64,000 nt of DNA from Nostoc sp. 106C (GCF_002154725.1 NZ_MTAW01000098.1:21594-85593); one strand, 5' to 3'; shown: positions 32,873 through 42,164, counted from the first letter of the stretch. Numbers and translations are program-made. The notes: generated by a model not told the origin, from the sequence alone.

Positions 32873-35623
32873 TCACGCTACTCCTAGCAACTGCTGTTGA
32901 TTGAGGTAAAAATAATGCCCTCGCTTCAACATCAATTCATCATGGGTTCCGCTTTCAATTAACACACCTCTGTCTAAGACTAAAATCATATCTGCATTCT
33001 GTACTGTAGAAAGTCGATGGGCTATTACTAAAGTAGTTCTCCCCTTAAGAATTGTGTTCAGATTTTGCTGAATAATTCTTTCAGACTCGGTATCTAAATG
33101 GGAGGTCGCCTCATCTAAAATTAGCAATCGCGGATTACCTAATAATGCTCTAGCAATAGCTATCCGCTGCCTTTGTCCGCCAGATAATAACCCTCCACCT
33201 TCACCTATTTGGGTTTCATATCCCATCGGTAATTTCTTAATAAAATCATCAGCACCCGCTAATTGTGCAGCCTCGATAACTTCTGTTAAAGGTGCCCCAG
33301 GATACCCTAAGCTAATATTTTCTCTAATAGTTCCGCCAAACAAAAAAGTATCTTGATCGACTACTCCAACCTCTTGGCGTAAGGAGCGCAAGGAAATACT
33401 AGTAATATCCTGTCCATCAATCAGTACTTTGCCATCAGTTGGAGGATATAGGCCTAAAACTAACTTAGAAATAGTCGTTTTTCCAGAGCCGCTACGTCCT
33501 ACCAGTGCCACCATTTGGCCTGCTTTCACTTCAAAACTGAGGTTTTCTATAATATTGATATCACTGTCTGGATGATAGCGAAATGTGACATTCTCAAAGC
33601 GAATATTTCCTAGAATGGATGGTAAATTTTGTCGTGCTTGGTATTGTAAATCTTCCTCTGGTTCTGTATCTAGTACATCATTAATACGTTCCACAGCAAT
33701 TACTACTTCTTGTAATTGATTCCACAAAACTATTAAGCGTTGAAAAGGAGTAATAATGTTATTTAATAGCATATTAAATGCTACTAGTTGCCCAATAGTT
33801 AATTGGTTGTGAATTACCAAGTATGCGCCAAACCAAAGCAAGGCAGTAGTTATAACTGCTTGTATTCCGTTACTAAAAATTTGCAGCCGATTGCTAATTA
33901 CTTGTCCAGAAAAGTTAGTTTTAATCTCCTTATTTAATAACTCTTCCCAATGCCAACGTACTGTATGTTCAACCGCTGTAGCTTTTACAGTTCGCACACC
34001 AGTCAGAGCTTCTATTAGATAACTACTCTCATTGGCGATCGCATTAAATATTTCTCGGGAAATTTTTTGTAAAAAGGGCGTGGCGATCAATGCCAATAAG
34101 GCAAAAGGTGGTACGATTACTAGTGCTAGCAACGCCATTTTCCAGCTATACCAGAACATTAATCCTACATAGATAAAGACGGTAAGCAAATCTAGTAGGA
34201 TAGATAATGCCTCGCCAGATAAAAAGCGTTGAATTTTGCGATTTTCCTGGACACGAGAAATAATATCTCCAACATAACGAGACTCAAAAAAACTCAAGGG
34301 TAATCGTAGGGTATGGCGAATAAACCCAACAATGAGTGCTAAGTCTATACGATTTGCTGTGTGGTCTAGCAGATATTGCCGCAACCCCATCATTGCTACG
34401 CGGAAGAGGTTAAACATTAGTAACCCTATCCCCACCGCTGTTAAAGTGAGTTCCGATCGCTGTACGACTACGCGGTCTAAAATTAACTGGGTAAATAGGG
34501 GGGTAATCAGTCCAAATATCTGAATAAATACCGAAGCAATAAATACTTCTAGCATCACCAAGCTATGAGGCTTAAGCAACTCAAAAAATTGCCAAAAGGG
34601 AGTAGAACTTTCTTTGGCATCCTTGAGCATGGCTGTCGGTTGTAGCAGCAGTGTATAACCAGTCCAGTCAGCTTGAAATTCTGCGTGACTCAAGGTGCGT
34701 TGACCAATAGCTGGGTCTGCAACAATGACGTGTTTAGGGGTAATTTCGTACACCACAATGTAATGCTTGCCTTCCCAGTGGGCAATAGCAGGCAATTTTT
34801 GCTTTGCTAATTGGTTAAGACTGGCCTTTACAGGTCGTGTAGCAAAGCCAAGACTTTCTGCCGCCGTCAATAATCCCCGTAAAGATGCTCCATTGCGGTC
34901 TACATTGGCGATATCCCGCAAACGATTGACACTAAAGTGTTTGCCCCAATAGCGAGACACCATGACCAAACAAGCTGCACCACAGTCTGATGCACTTTGC
35001 TGGGCAAAAAATGGATAGCGCCGAGTTACCTTTTGCCATAAATGCCCAACTCGCTGGCTAGGGTTAGGAAAATAAGCTTTACTAATTTTGTTCTGCTGCG
35101 CTTGGGGGACAGACGTTGACAAAGTATCTATTTTATTGCTTGGATTAGATGCGTAGGCGTAGCCCGTCGTAGACATCGCTGCTTCTGGAGAATTATCCGA
35201 GCCTATCTGTAGCAAATTACGGGATAGTGCTTTTTGCCATAAATGCTCTTTAACTTGGGGATGATCAGCCATTAATGGCTGCAACACTTCACCTGGAACA
35301 AAGCATAAGTGTAAATTGATCGAAGCCCTAGCAGCATAAGGCATTAACTCAGCCTTCGGGAACAATGTAAATTCACCAAATGAAGTTCCGTACTCCAAAG
35401 TGGTAATTAACTTATCTGCATTGTCAAGCAACCTTACCTTACCAGCAATCACAATGTAGATACCTGGTTCAACATCAGTTCCTTGCCAAAACTTACCAAC
35501 CTTAGGATTAAGGACTTTAACTTGTTGCAGACAGCGTTGAAATTCTGCCTCGGAAAGTGAATACCCCAAAATATTGCTGAACTGTTCCAGAGACACTAAC
35601 GGATCTGATAGATTTTGCACCAT
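32873..35623 (-). CDS. Peptidase-containing ABC exporter (cNMP-binding, C39, TMD, NBD)
   Basis: 916 residues. In order: a cyclic-nucleotide-binding-like domain (about residues 25-130, PGIYIVIAGKVRLLD, YGTSFGEFTLF); a C39 peptidase domain with the catalytic set in QQSASDCGAACLVMV, GKHYIVVYE and ADPAIG; a six-helix transmembrane domain; and an ABC ATPase (GRSGSGKT, LSGGQRQRIAIARALLG, LLILDEATSHLD). It cuts leaders after double glycine and exports the core. Several such leaders are encoded at 20.2-29.8 kb. The extra N-terminal domain may link export to a nucleotide signal or simply bind substrate. Its first 107 bases overlap the end of the HTH gene in another frame. Confidence 0.93.
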   Translation of the reverse strand: MVQNLSDPLVSLEQFSNILGYSLSEAEFQRCLQQVKVLNPKVGKFWQGTDVEPGIYIVIAGKVRLLDNADKLITTLEYGTSFGEFTLFPKAELMPYAARASINLHLCFVPGEVLQPLMADHPQVKEHLWQKALSRNLLQIGSDNSPEAAMSTTGYAYASNPSNKIDTLSTSVPQAQQNKISKAYFPNPSQRVGHLWQKVTRRYPFFAQQSASDCGAACLVMVSRYWGKHFSVNRLRDIANVDRNGASLRGLLTAAESLGFATRPVKASLNQLAKQKLPAIAHWEGKHYIVVYEITPKHVIVADPAIGQRTLSHAEFQADWTGYTLLLQPTAMLKDAKESSTPFWQFFELLKPHSLVMLEVFIASVFIQIFGLITPLFTQLILDRVVVQRSELTLTAVGIGLLMFNLFRVAMMGLRQYLLDHTANRIDLALIVGFIRHTLRLPLSFFESRYVGDIISRVQENRKIQRFLSGEALSILLDLLTVFIYVGLMFWYSWKMALLALVIVPPFALLALIATPFLQKISREIFNAIANESSYLIEALTGVRTVKATAVEHTVRWHWEELLNKEIKTNFSGQVISNRLQIFSNGIQAVITTALLWFGAYLVIHNQLTIGQLVAFNMLLNNIITPFQRLIVLWNQLQEVVIAVERINDVLDTEPEEDLQYQARQNLPSILGNIRFENVTFRYHPDSDINIIENLSFEVKAGQMVALVGRSGSGKTTISKLVLGLYPPTDGKVLIDGQDITSISLRSLRQEVGVVDQDTFLFGGTIRENISLGYPGAPLTEVIEAAQLAGADDFIKKLPMGYETQIGEGGGLLSGGQRQRIAIARALLGNPRLLILDEATSHLDTESERIIQQNLNTILKGRTTLVIAHRLSTVQNADMILVLDRGVLIESGTHDELMLKRGHYFYLNQQQLLGVA

Positions 35624-36242
35624 GAATCCCTGAGTCTGTTCCTAATTTTGTAAAGTTAATAGGCAAAAATTCAGTATAATCTGGCGTATTGGCTGATTTG
35701 AGGTCAGCAATTAAAATTTTGGCACCCTTCGCTTTTTCTGCTGTCTTGTCTTCAGTAGTGACAGGTTTTGGTCGAATCGATAACCCCATTTGCTTCAACA
35801 GTCGATTAATGTGGTGACCACTGACTTTGATTCCCAACTCTTTCGCTAACTGTTGACTCAACCAGTTACCTGTCCAACGTTGAAAACCATAGCCGTAATC
35901 ACGGGGACTGTTACTTACAAGTTCTTTTAAACGCTCTAAATATTCCTCATTTATTGCTTTAGGACGACCAATTGCACAATCTTGCCATTGATGCGCCATA
36001 CCAGTACGCGCTATGTGCATCCAATGTCTAGCTGTTGCTGGACAGCACCCCAATATCTGACAAATTGTGGCTTGAGATTTCCCTTCATCTGTCAGTAACA
36101 TAATTTCAATACGCTGACGATAAGACTCAGGTAGATTTTCTTGTAAGCTCTTTTGCAGCATTTTGCGCTGAAAAGATGTTAAACACTTACCATCAAAGCT
36201 ACCTGAATATTTAGTGTCAGTTTTCGTTTGGTAGTGCGACAT
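35517..36242 (-). CDS. HTH protein preceding the exporter (IS630-type DNA-binding region)
   Basis: 241 residues. The first 160 residues carry two HTH modules (YRQRIEIMLLTDEGKSQATI followed by CQILGCCPATARHWM; LSQQLAKELGIKVSGHHINRLLKQMG) as in IS630-type transposases, but no DDE catalytic domain follows. The C-terminal tail (DYTEFLPINFTKLGTDSG and beyond) runs 107 bases into the exporter gene in a different frame. It is either a regulator domesticated from a transposase or a truncated transposase fused to new sequence. The tight overlap suggests translational coupling to the exporter. No IS ends were found around it. Confidence 0.7.
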   Translation of the reverse strand: MSHYQTKTDTKYSGSFDGKCLTSFQRKMLQKSLQENLPESYRQRIEIMLLTDEGKSQATICQILGCCPATARHWMHIARTGMAHQWQDCAIGRPKAINEEYLERLKELVSNSPRDYGYGFQRWTGNWLSQQLAKELGIKVSGHHINRLLKQMGLSIRPKPVTTEDKTAEKAKGAKILIADLKSANTPDYTEFLPINFTKLGTDSGIHGAKSIRSVSVSGTVQQYFGVFTFRGRISTLSATS

Positions 36243-37332
36243 ATTTAATTAGCTATCTTCTAAGTTTTTAGGTGCGTTAGCCAAGTGTTGCTTTTATAAA
36301 TTATAAAAACAAAATTAACACCACATCAATTATTAGTAAAGATAAATTATTCATGACAAAAAAGATGAAAAATTATTAACGAAAATAGTTGATTCCATTT
36401 TAATTTGAGAGCCATCTACAACTTTCAAGCAGTAACTTGAAAGTATGTCGAAGTCACTTTGTCATAGCCAATCTAGAAGCTATTGAGGCACGAATTATGC
36501 CAATATATAAATAATTAAAACCGTAATAAAGTAAAGATAAGGTTAAAAGATAGTATTTTTGTGTTTAAGCTTTACTAGTTTAGTATTATTTATCGGTGTG
36601 ATGAACCAATTCTTGGTTGAATAGTTCCTTCACTGGCTGACTCAGCCGATGAACTCAAAACTCATCTTAATGGGTGAAAAACACCTATCCGCTCGCTGAA
36701 TCCTTGTGAAGTTGTTCAAGAAGTTTATGGTTAGCTTTTAGGGCATTGGGCAGTACGCTCTCTCATGTTCCACGCTTGAGTACAAGCCGGGATCTCGCCT
36801 GTGCGTTTAGGTTCTACTGGTACTCTCAAGGTTATTCGTTGCAATACGTGAGTTTCAAAATGCTTCAACCGAATAACTCCCTTTTTTTGATCATGGTTGA
36901 TCATGGAGATTTTGGACGAAAAAATTCCGCCTCGGCAGCACAGAAGTAATACTCGCTTAGTGAAAAAAACTCGTTTCAAATTTCCGTCTAAGAAACCTAT
37001 TCATCATGGCACTGGTACTCATCGTCAGCAACTTAATTTTTCCACAATCAATACTGCTTAATTCTTAACCGAAAAGTATTGAGATCTCATCTATAAAAAA
37101 TGCAATAAATTAGAGCAGAGATACTCTAAAATTTGATGTTGCATAAATTTTAATTGCGAGCGCTTCTAAATCTCAGGTAACTTTAATTTCTTCTAGACTT
37201 TATCTAATCTTTTTTGAAGCCAGTATCTAAAAAAATAGTTATATCTTGAGGAAATTACGCAATTAAGGTGTAAGTAAGAATAGCTAAAAAAGCTAGATTA
37301 ATTTCTAAAAACGCACTAAAGGAAGTTGTAAA
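36243..37332. other. Intergenic region with an IS4-type relic
   Basis: About 1.1 kb. The middle holds a decayed transposase (36648-37061, listed separately). The flanks (36243-36600 and 37062-37332) are AT-rich without genes. GGAAG at 37321-37325 is the likely ribosome binding site for the peroxidase gene. Confidence 0.55.
36648..37061 (+). pseudogene. IS4-family transposase remnant with five in-frame stops
   Basis: One plus-strand frame reads DELKTHLNG, KTPIRSLNPCEVVQEVYG, LLGHWAVRSLMFHA, VQAGISPVRLGSTGTLKVI, SWLIMEILDEKIPPRQH and FPSKKPIHHGTGTHRQQLNF, interrupted by TGA, TAG, TGA, TGA and TGA. The order is that of the C-terminal third of cyanobacterial IS4-like transposases. All breaks are single stop codons without frame change, as in slow point-mutational decay. 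The 5' part of the transposase is not recognisable. Confidence 0.8.
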
Positions 37333-39099
37333 ATGTTTGGAATTCCCTGGCATCGCTTACCTACACCATTAGCATTATTAAAACTAGTTGGGTTTCGCAA
37401 AGAACTCAGACAAAAAAATCTCCACGATACGTCTCAACTCCCGGATAGAGACAAGCTTCCCCACCCCCAACCTAGCCCTGATGGTCGTCATCTGGTAGCT
37501 CGTACCGCAGATGGTAGTTTTAACGACCCTCTGCATCCAGAAATGGGTATGGTTGGCACTCGCTTAGGTCGAAATGTACCTCTGACAAAGGTCAAAGTAG
37601 ATCACAAAAATCTACTGAACCCCAATCCTCGTGTCATTAGCCAGAGATTGATGACGCGAGATGAATTTATTCCGGCGACATCTTTAAATATCTTAGCTGC
37701 TGCTTGGATTCAGTTTCAAAACCATGACTGGTTTGCTCACGGTGACAATCGACCAGATAAAAAAATTGTCATTCCTTTAGCAGAAGATGATACCTGGCCT
37801 CAAGAACATCGACCTTTGGCTATTAAAGAAAGCTTAGTAGATGAGAGCCGTCCTCAAGCAGAGAAATCAGAGCCGCCAACATTTATTAATAAAGTGACTC
37901 ATTGGTGGGATGGCTCGCAAATCTATGGTAGTCATCTGGAGCAAGTCGATCAACTGCGCTCTCATATCGATGGCAAGCTAACTATTGGCGATGATGGACT
38001 GCTACCTGTTGACCCTGCAATTGGTATCGATCGCACAGGCTTTAATGACAACTGGTGGATAGGGTTGAGTTTATTGCATACCCTGTTTGTCAGAGAACAT
38101 AACACTATCTGCGATCGCCTAAAGCAGCAATACCCAGAATGGCAAGATGATGACCTCTTCGATCATGCCCGACTGATTAACGCTGCACTGATGGCAAAAA
38201 TTCATACCGTCGAATGGACTCCTGGTATCCTTGCCCATCCTGCATTACAACTTGCTATGAGTGCTAACTGGTGGGGGCTACTGGGTCAACACGTAAAAAG
38301 GATTTGGGGACGTGTCAGCGAAGATGAGACACTGAGTGGGATTATTGGTTCACCAACCGATCACCATACAGCTCCTTACTACATGACAGAGGAATTCGTC
38401 ACCGTGTATCGCTTACATCCCCTGATTCCCGATGAATTTGAATTTTATTCCCACAAAAATGGTCAATTGCGGCGAAGAGGCGATTTCTTTGAAGTAGGTG
38501 GTAAACGCGCTAGGGGAGTAGTAGAAGAAATCGGATTGGCAGATCTATTTTATTCTTTAGGAATTGCCCACCCAGGCGCAATTACCTTACACAATTACCC
38601 CAAAGCCTTACAAAAACTAATACGGGACAATGGCGAAACTTTCGATCTAGCAGCTGTGGATATTCTGCGCGATCGCGAACGGGGAGTTCCGCGCTACAAC
38701 GATTTTCGCGAAATTATTGGTCGAGGTCGAGTCAAATCCTTTGAAGAGATTACAAGTAATCAAGTTTGGGCACAAGAACTGCGCGAAGTTTACAACAATG
38801 ATATCAACAGCGTAGATTTAGTTGTTGGTATGTTTGCAGAAGACTTACCAGAAGGCTTTGGCTTTAGCGATACCGCCTTTCGCGTGTTTATCTTGATGGC
38901 TTCTCGACGCTTAAAAAGCGATCGCTTCTTTACCAAGGACTATCGGGCTGAAATCTATACTCTGTTCGGTCTAGACTGGATTGACAATAATGGGATGTTA
39001 ACTGTCCTGCAACGTCATTTTCCTACCTTGGCTCCTGCCTTATTCGGCGTCAATAATGCTTTCGCCCCTTGGCGTCGTGTGGGTGTAGCTGGTTATTAG
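37333..39099 (+). CDS. Heme peroxidase-family fatty acid alpha-dioxygenase-like protein
   Basis: 588 residues, close to plant pathogen-induced alpha-dioxygenases. Key parts: GSFNDPLHPEMGMVGTRLGR, NPRVISQRLMTRDEFIPA, AAAWIQFQNHDWFAHGDN (distal heme His region), NDNWWIGLSLLHTLFVREHN, and TVYRLHPLIPDEF with Tyr and His three residues apart, as in the catalytic Tyr and proximal heme His of alpha-dioxygenases. Such enzymes add O2 to the alpha carbon of fatty acids; the hydroperoxide decays to an aldehyde one carbon shorter. An animal-type peroxidase with another substrate is the alternative. No signal peptide is seen. Confidence 0.85.
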   Translation: MFGIPWHRLPTPLALLKLVGFRKELRQKNLHDTSQLPDRDKLPHPQPSPDGRHLVARTADGSFNDPLHPEMGMVGTRLGRNVPLTKVKVDHKNLLNPNPRVISQRLMTRDEFIPATSLNILAAAWIQFQNHDWFAHGDNRPDKKIVIPLAEDDTWPQEHRPLAIKESLVDESRPQAEKSEPPTFINKVTHWWDGSQIYGSHLEQVDQLRSHIDGKLTIGDDGLLPVDPAIGIDRTGFNDNWWIGLSLLHTLFVREHNTICDRLKQQYPEWQDDDLFDHARLINAALMAKIHTVEWTPGILAHPALQLAMSANWWGLLGQHVKRIWGRVSEDETLSGIIGSPTDHHTAPYYMTEEFVTVYRLHPLIPDEFEFYSHKNGQLRRRGDFFEVGGKRARGVVEEIGLADLFYSLGIAHPGAITLHNYPKALQKLIRDNGETFDLAAVDILRDRERGVPRYNDFREIIGRGRVKSFEEITSNQVWAQELREVYNNDINSVDLVVGMFAEDLPEGFGFSDTAFRVFILMASRRLKSDRFFTKDYRAEIYTLFGLDWIDNNGMLTVLQRHFPTLAPALFGVNNAFAPWRRVGVAGY

Positions 39100-39189
39100 T
39101 TATTGAGAATGGGGCATTGGTCAATAGTCCTTTGTCCTTTGTCATTGATTATTTCCCTTCCCTTACTTTCGTGCTCCCCTATCTTTAAT

Positions 39190-40056
39190 ATGCCTACTTT
39201 GAAAACCTTACAACCTGGAGATGAAATGTTGCTAGAGAGTTTTCTTTTGCAACATATTGATACTTCAATGTTTCTGCGTTCCAATTGGCGAGAGGCGGGA
39301 TTAGGTGACCAAGGAGCACGCTTTCAAGGAACATACGTAGCGGCGATCGCAAATGCAGATATAGTCGCAGTCGCCGCTCATTATTGGAATGGGATGGTTG
39401 TTGTGCAAGCACCAGTGTATCTCAAGGAAGTAGTGCAAGCAGTTGTAGCAGAGTCTAATCGCGCTATTTCTGGAATTGCTGGCCCAGCTGCACAAGTCGA
39501 AGCCGCAAAGAAAGTCTTGGGATTAGCTAATCGACCAACTCATCTAGATGAGCGTGAAATATTATTTTCCTTGAAGTTGCGAGATTTGCAGATACCCCCA
39601 GCTTTAGCATCGGGAAAACTAAAGTGCCGATTGCCACATCAAGAAGAATTTGATTTACTCAGTGAATGGTGGTATGCCTTTAATATCGAAGCGCTGAAAA
39701 AATCAGAAAGTACTGATTTACAGGCATCCTGCCGCCGTGAAATAGAAGCGCGTCAAGCTAAAGCTATGCATTGGGTATTGGTAGCTGGAGATACACCAGT
39801 TGCTTATAGTGGCTTCAACGCTCGCCTACCTGATATTGTACAGATTGGTGGAGTATGGACACCGCCAGCCTTGCGGGGTAATGGCTATGCTAAAAGCGTG
39901 GTGGCTGGCTCATTATTAGACGCGCGATCGCAAGGAGTAGAACGCGCTATCTTATTTACAAATCGAGACAACTTGGCAGCACAAGCAGCTTATCGCGGTA
40001 TTGGTTTTCGAGCTACTGGTGAGGAATTTGGTTTGGTGTTGTTTGAAACTAGTTAA
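39190..40056 (+). CDS. GNAT-family N-acetyltransferase
   Basis: 288 residues from the ATG at 39190; the longer frame from 39103 adds a hydrophobic stretch unlike the family. The N-terminal half (LQPGDEMLLESFLLQHIDTS, MFLRSNWREAGLGDQG) and the acetyl-CoA-binding C-terminal half (IVQIGGVWTPPALRGNGYAK followed by SVVAGSLLDARSQG, with RGNGYA as the motif A loop) form a GNAT enzyme with a duplicated-like layout. The substrate is unknown. It lies 90 bases after the dioxygenase-like gene and before another GNAT gene, in the same direction. Confidence 0.82.
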   Translation: MPTLKTLQPGDEMLLESFLLQHIDTSMFLRSNWREAGLGDQGARFQGTYVAAIANADIVAVAAHYWNGMVVVQAPVYLKEVVQAVVAESNRAISGIAGPAAQVEAAKKVLGLANRPTHLDEREILFSLKLRDLQIPPALASGKLKCRLPHQEEFDLLSEWWYAFNIEALKKSESTDLQASCRREIEARQAKAMHWVLVAGDTPVAYSGFNARLPDIVQIGGVWTPPALRGNGYAKSVVAGSLLDARSQGVERAILFTNRDNLAAQAAYRGIGFRATGEEFGLVLFETS

Positions 40057-40183
40057 ATCAATTGCAAATCCCTATAAATATTTTCAAGGGCAAAAGTTCT
40101 TGCGCTTCCTGTGCTGAATTTGCTGGAATTGAATTTGTAACACTTGTAGTATCAAAAAGTGAATTGATCATAACATTTGGATT

Positions 40184-41059
40184 ATGAGTTGTGATCGCTT
40201 CAAAAAATCATTTGCTGTTGACCCTTCCTTAAGCGCTAAGCTTTTTGACTTGTTGGAAATCACATTTCCTGGAATCAGCAGTGCAGCAGAATGTGGCAGA
40301 AAACTAGGTGCATCTTGGGAAGCTGCTTCGACTCCTTTTATTCGCTTTGATGATGATCAAGCAACTACCCATGTGGGAGTAGTAGAAATTCCCATGCAAA
40401 TTATGGGACAAAGAGTGACTGTTGGTGGAATCCATGCAGTAGCTACCCGCCAGGGATTTCGCAGAAGAGGTTATTATCGTGAAGTTATGAATGAAGTACT
40501 GGAATATTGCGATCAAATTTATGAAACCCTGGTACTGACAACATCGCAACCAGAATTTTACCTACCTTTTGGTTTTCGCGTAGTTGAAGAACACATCTTC
40601 AAAGTCAAGTGTAGTTCTACAGGTAGCATTGATGGCTGGAGAACACTAGATTTTGCAGATGTCGAGGATTTGACTTTACTGCACAGACTTTTAGAAACAC
40701 GCGTCCCTGTCTCTAATATAGTTGGAGTAGTCGAGGAAAAAGCCGTATTCTTGGTTAATGAAGGAAGTCGTCCTTTGTATTATGCAAAAGATTTAGATGC
40801 GATCGCCTGTATGGAGATAGAAGATACTCGACTTCATCTATTTGATTTAGTTACAACACAAATATATCCTTTGCAGAAAATCCTTGATAGGATACCTCAA
40901 CCCATTGAAGAGGTGTTGATTTACTTTAGTCCAGAACTTCTCAATGTTAAGAATGTGCAAGCCTTTCCCTACGTAATTGATGAAGCTGTGTTGATGGTGC
41001 GTGGTAAATTTGCCGCAGAGGAGCAAAAATTTATGCTACCTCGTTCTGCGCGTTGTTGA
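40184..41059 (+). CDS. GNAT-family N-acetyltransferase (Eis-like layout)
   Basis: 291 residues. The N-terminal GNAT domain has VGVVEIPMQIMGQRVTVGGI, HAVATRQGFRRRGYYREVM (acetyl-CoA loop QGFRRRGYYR) and FYLPFGFRVVEEH. The C-terminal half is a second, unassigned alpha/beta region (VPVSNIVGVVEEKAVFLVNE, IYPLQKILDRIPQPIEEV). This layout is similar to Eis-type acetyltransferases but shorter. Substrate unknown. It does not resemble its upstream neighbour beyond the fold. Confidence 0.8.
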   Translation: MSCDRFKKSFAVDPSLSAKLFDLLEITFPGISSAAECGRKLGASWEAASTPFIRFDDDQATTHVGVVEIPMQIMGQRVTVGGIHAVATRQGFRRRGYYREVMNEVLEYCDQIYETLVLTTSQPEFYLPFGFRVVEEHIFKVKCSSTGSIDGWRTLDFADVEDLTLLHRLLETRVPVSNIVGVVEEKAVFLVNEGSRPLYYAKDLDAIACMEIEDTRLHLFDLVTTQIYPLQKILDRIPQPIEEVLIYFSPELLNVKNVQAFPYVIDEAVLMVRGKFAAEEQKFMLPRSARC

Positions 41060-41117
41060 TAAAATTGATTATGCGCTTCCTTTCTTGGATAACAAATGAA
41101 CCTAAGCGCTTAGTTAA

Positions 41118-41402
41118 TCAACGATGACGAGATTTCCAGATTCCTACAGCGACAACAATTCCTAAGATTGTACCAATCGCCAAACCTATCGGAGCTAACA
41201 ATGGAAAAGTTAAATCGGCTTGAGTTCCCTTGGGATAATCGCCAAATACAATCACACTTATAAACCCAATGCTTGCGCCAACAATAGAGCCAAGCAGTAC
41301 CCACAATATGACATCTTGTGATCTAACCTTGGCTGCGATCGCTAGCCCAAGCGAGGTGATAATGAATCCAGACATAGCTCTAATTGTGGCCTCATAACCC
41401 AC
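41118..41402 (-). CDS. Small membrane protein of unknown function
   Basis: 94 residues if the GTG at 41400-41402 is the start, 85 if the ATG at 41373-41375 is used. Three hydrophobic segments (FIITSLGLAIAAKV, VILWVLLGSIVGASIGFISV, FPLLAPIGLAIGTILGIVVA) with glycine-rich packing make a compact integral membrane protein. No family recognised. It is convergent with the upstream GNAT gene. Confidence 0.6.
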   Translation of the reverse strand: MGYEATIRAMSGFIITSLGLAIAAKVRSQDVILWVLLGSIVGASIGFISVIVFGDYPKGTQADLTFPLLAPIGLAIGTILGIVVAVGIWKSRHR

Positions 41403-41519
41403 AACGGAAAGAACCCAGGAATACTTGACATCGCCTCAAGTGAGCAATTACAAAATCTCTATTCTTCAAATGCTAATTTACTAGATCTCTACAGTAGAGT
41501 TTCAAGTACAAATAACACA

Positions 41520-41554
41520 AAAATCCCCTGACTAACTCCAGTACAGGGGATTTT
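41520..41554. terminator. Bidirectional hairpin terminator
   Basis: A perfect 11-bp stem AAAATCCCCTG/CAGGGGATTTT with a 13-base loop, flanked by A and T runs so it can act on either strand. It lies between two minus-strand genes. Confidence 0.7.
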
Positions 41555-41603
41555 AACGTTGAAAGTTGACGGTTGACAAAGGCCTAATAATTAACCTAGT
41601 GCC

Positions 41604-41641
41604 AAAAAAGCGGGCTAACCGCTATTTACATGGTTAACCCG
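41604..41641 (-). terminator. Terminator of ycf35
   Basis: On the minus strand, CGGGTTAACC and GGTTAGCCCG pair (one mismatch) and are followed by CTTTTTTGG. It lies 29 bases after the ycf35 stop codon. Confidence 0.75.
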
Positions 41642-41670
41642 TGCAGCTTTGGGAACGCGCAGAGAAATTA

Positions 41671-42021
41671 CTATTGCAATACCAACTTAACATTGGCATT
41701 TTGCAGACCGCGCTGTTTTACTTCAGCCAAGGTCTTGTTAACTGCATATTTTTGGTTGATGGAGTTGATCAACTCAGTTTGATTGTGCTTTTTAGCAACG
41801 CCCCACAGGTCAGCGATGAGGTCAAAAGAACCATCACTGTTGCGAGACCAACCGAGGTCATATTCGCCTTCTAACACGGCAACGATGTCAGAACGTACAC
41901 GCTGACCGTTATAACCACGGACATCAGCTTCAGTCTTTACGCTGATACCTAGGTCGCGCAAGGATGCTTTGAGGATTTCTGCATCGGTGATCTTGGTGCG
42001 CAGGGTGCTAAAGTGAGACAT
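41671..42021 (-). CDS. ycf35: Ycf35/DUF1257 family protein
   Basis: 116 residues from the ATG at 42019-42021 (TTGGAGGAAA upstream). The sequence SHFSTLRTKITDAEILKASL, RDLGISVKTEADVRGYNGQ, RSDIVAVLEGEYDLGW and LIADLWGVAKKHNQTELINS is the DUF1257 family, kept in cyanobacteria and many algal plastid genomes as ycf35. Function is unknown. The gene follows ycf46 on the same strand, as in other cyanobacteria, suggesting a shared role. Confidence 0.92.
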   Translation of the reverse strand: MSHFSTLRTKITDAEILKASLRDLGISVKTEADVRGYNGQRVRSDIVAVLEGEYDLGWSRNSDGSFDLIADLWGVAKKHNQTELINSINQKYAVNKTLAEVKQRGLQNANVKLVLQ

Positions 42022-42076
42022 TTGGGTTTCCTCCAAAGAGAAGATTGAGAAAAACGACAACGGTTTGTTTTTGGGG

Positions 42077-42103
42077 AAGCCGCGCTTAAATTAAAAGCGG
42101 CTT
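42077..42103. promoter_or_regulatory. Hairpin between ycf46 and ycf35
   Basis: AAGCCGC/GCGGCTT with a 13-base loop in the 143-base gap. The T-run (TTTTTT) is on the plus strand, so for the minus-strand operon it is not a classical terminator; it may be a processing or leader structure before ycf35. Confidence 0.45.
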
Positions 42104-42164
42104 TTTTCTATAACTGCTAGCATTGACTGCTAGCCTTTCCCCCTGGGTTAGCAGGAGAAAGCTT

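Noticed and set aside
35517..36242. Active IS630 transposase
   Set aside because: Only the HTH region is present, no DDE domain and no terminal inverted repeats were found; it is better described as an HTH protein.
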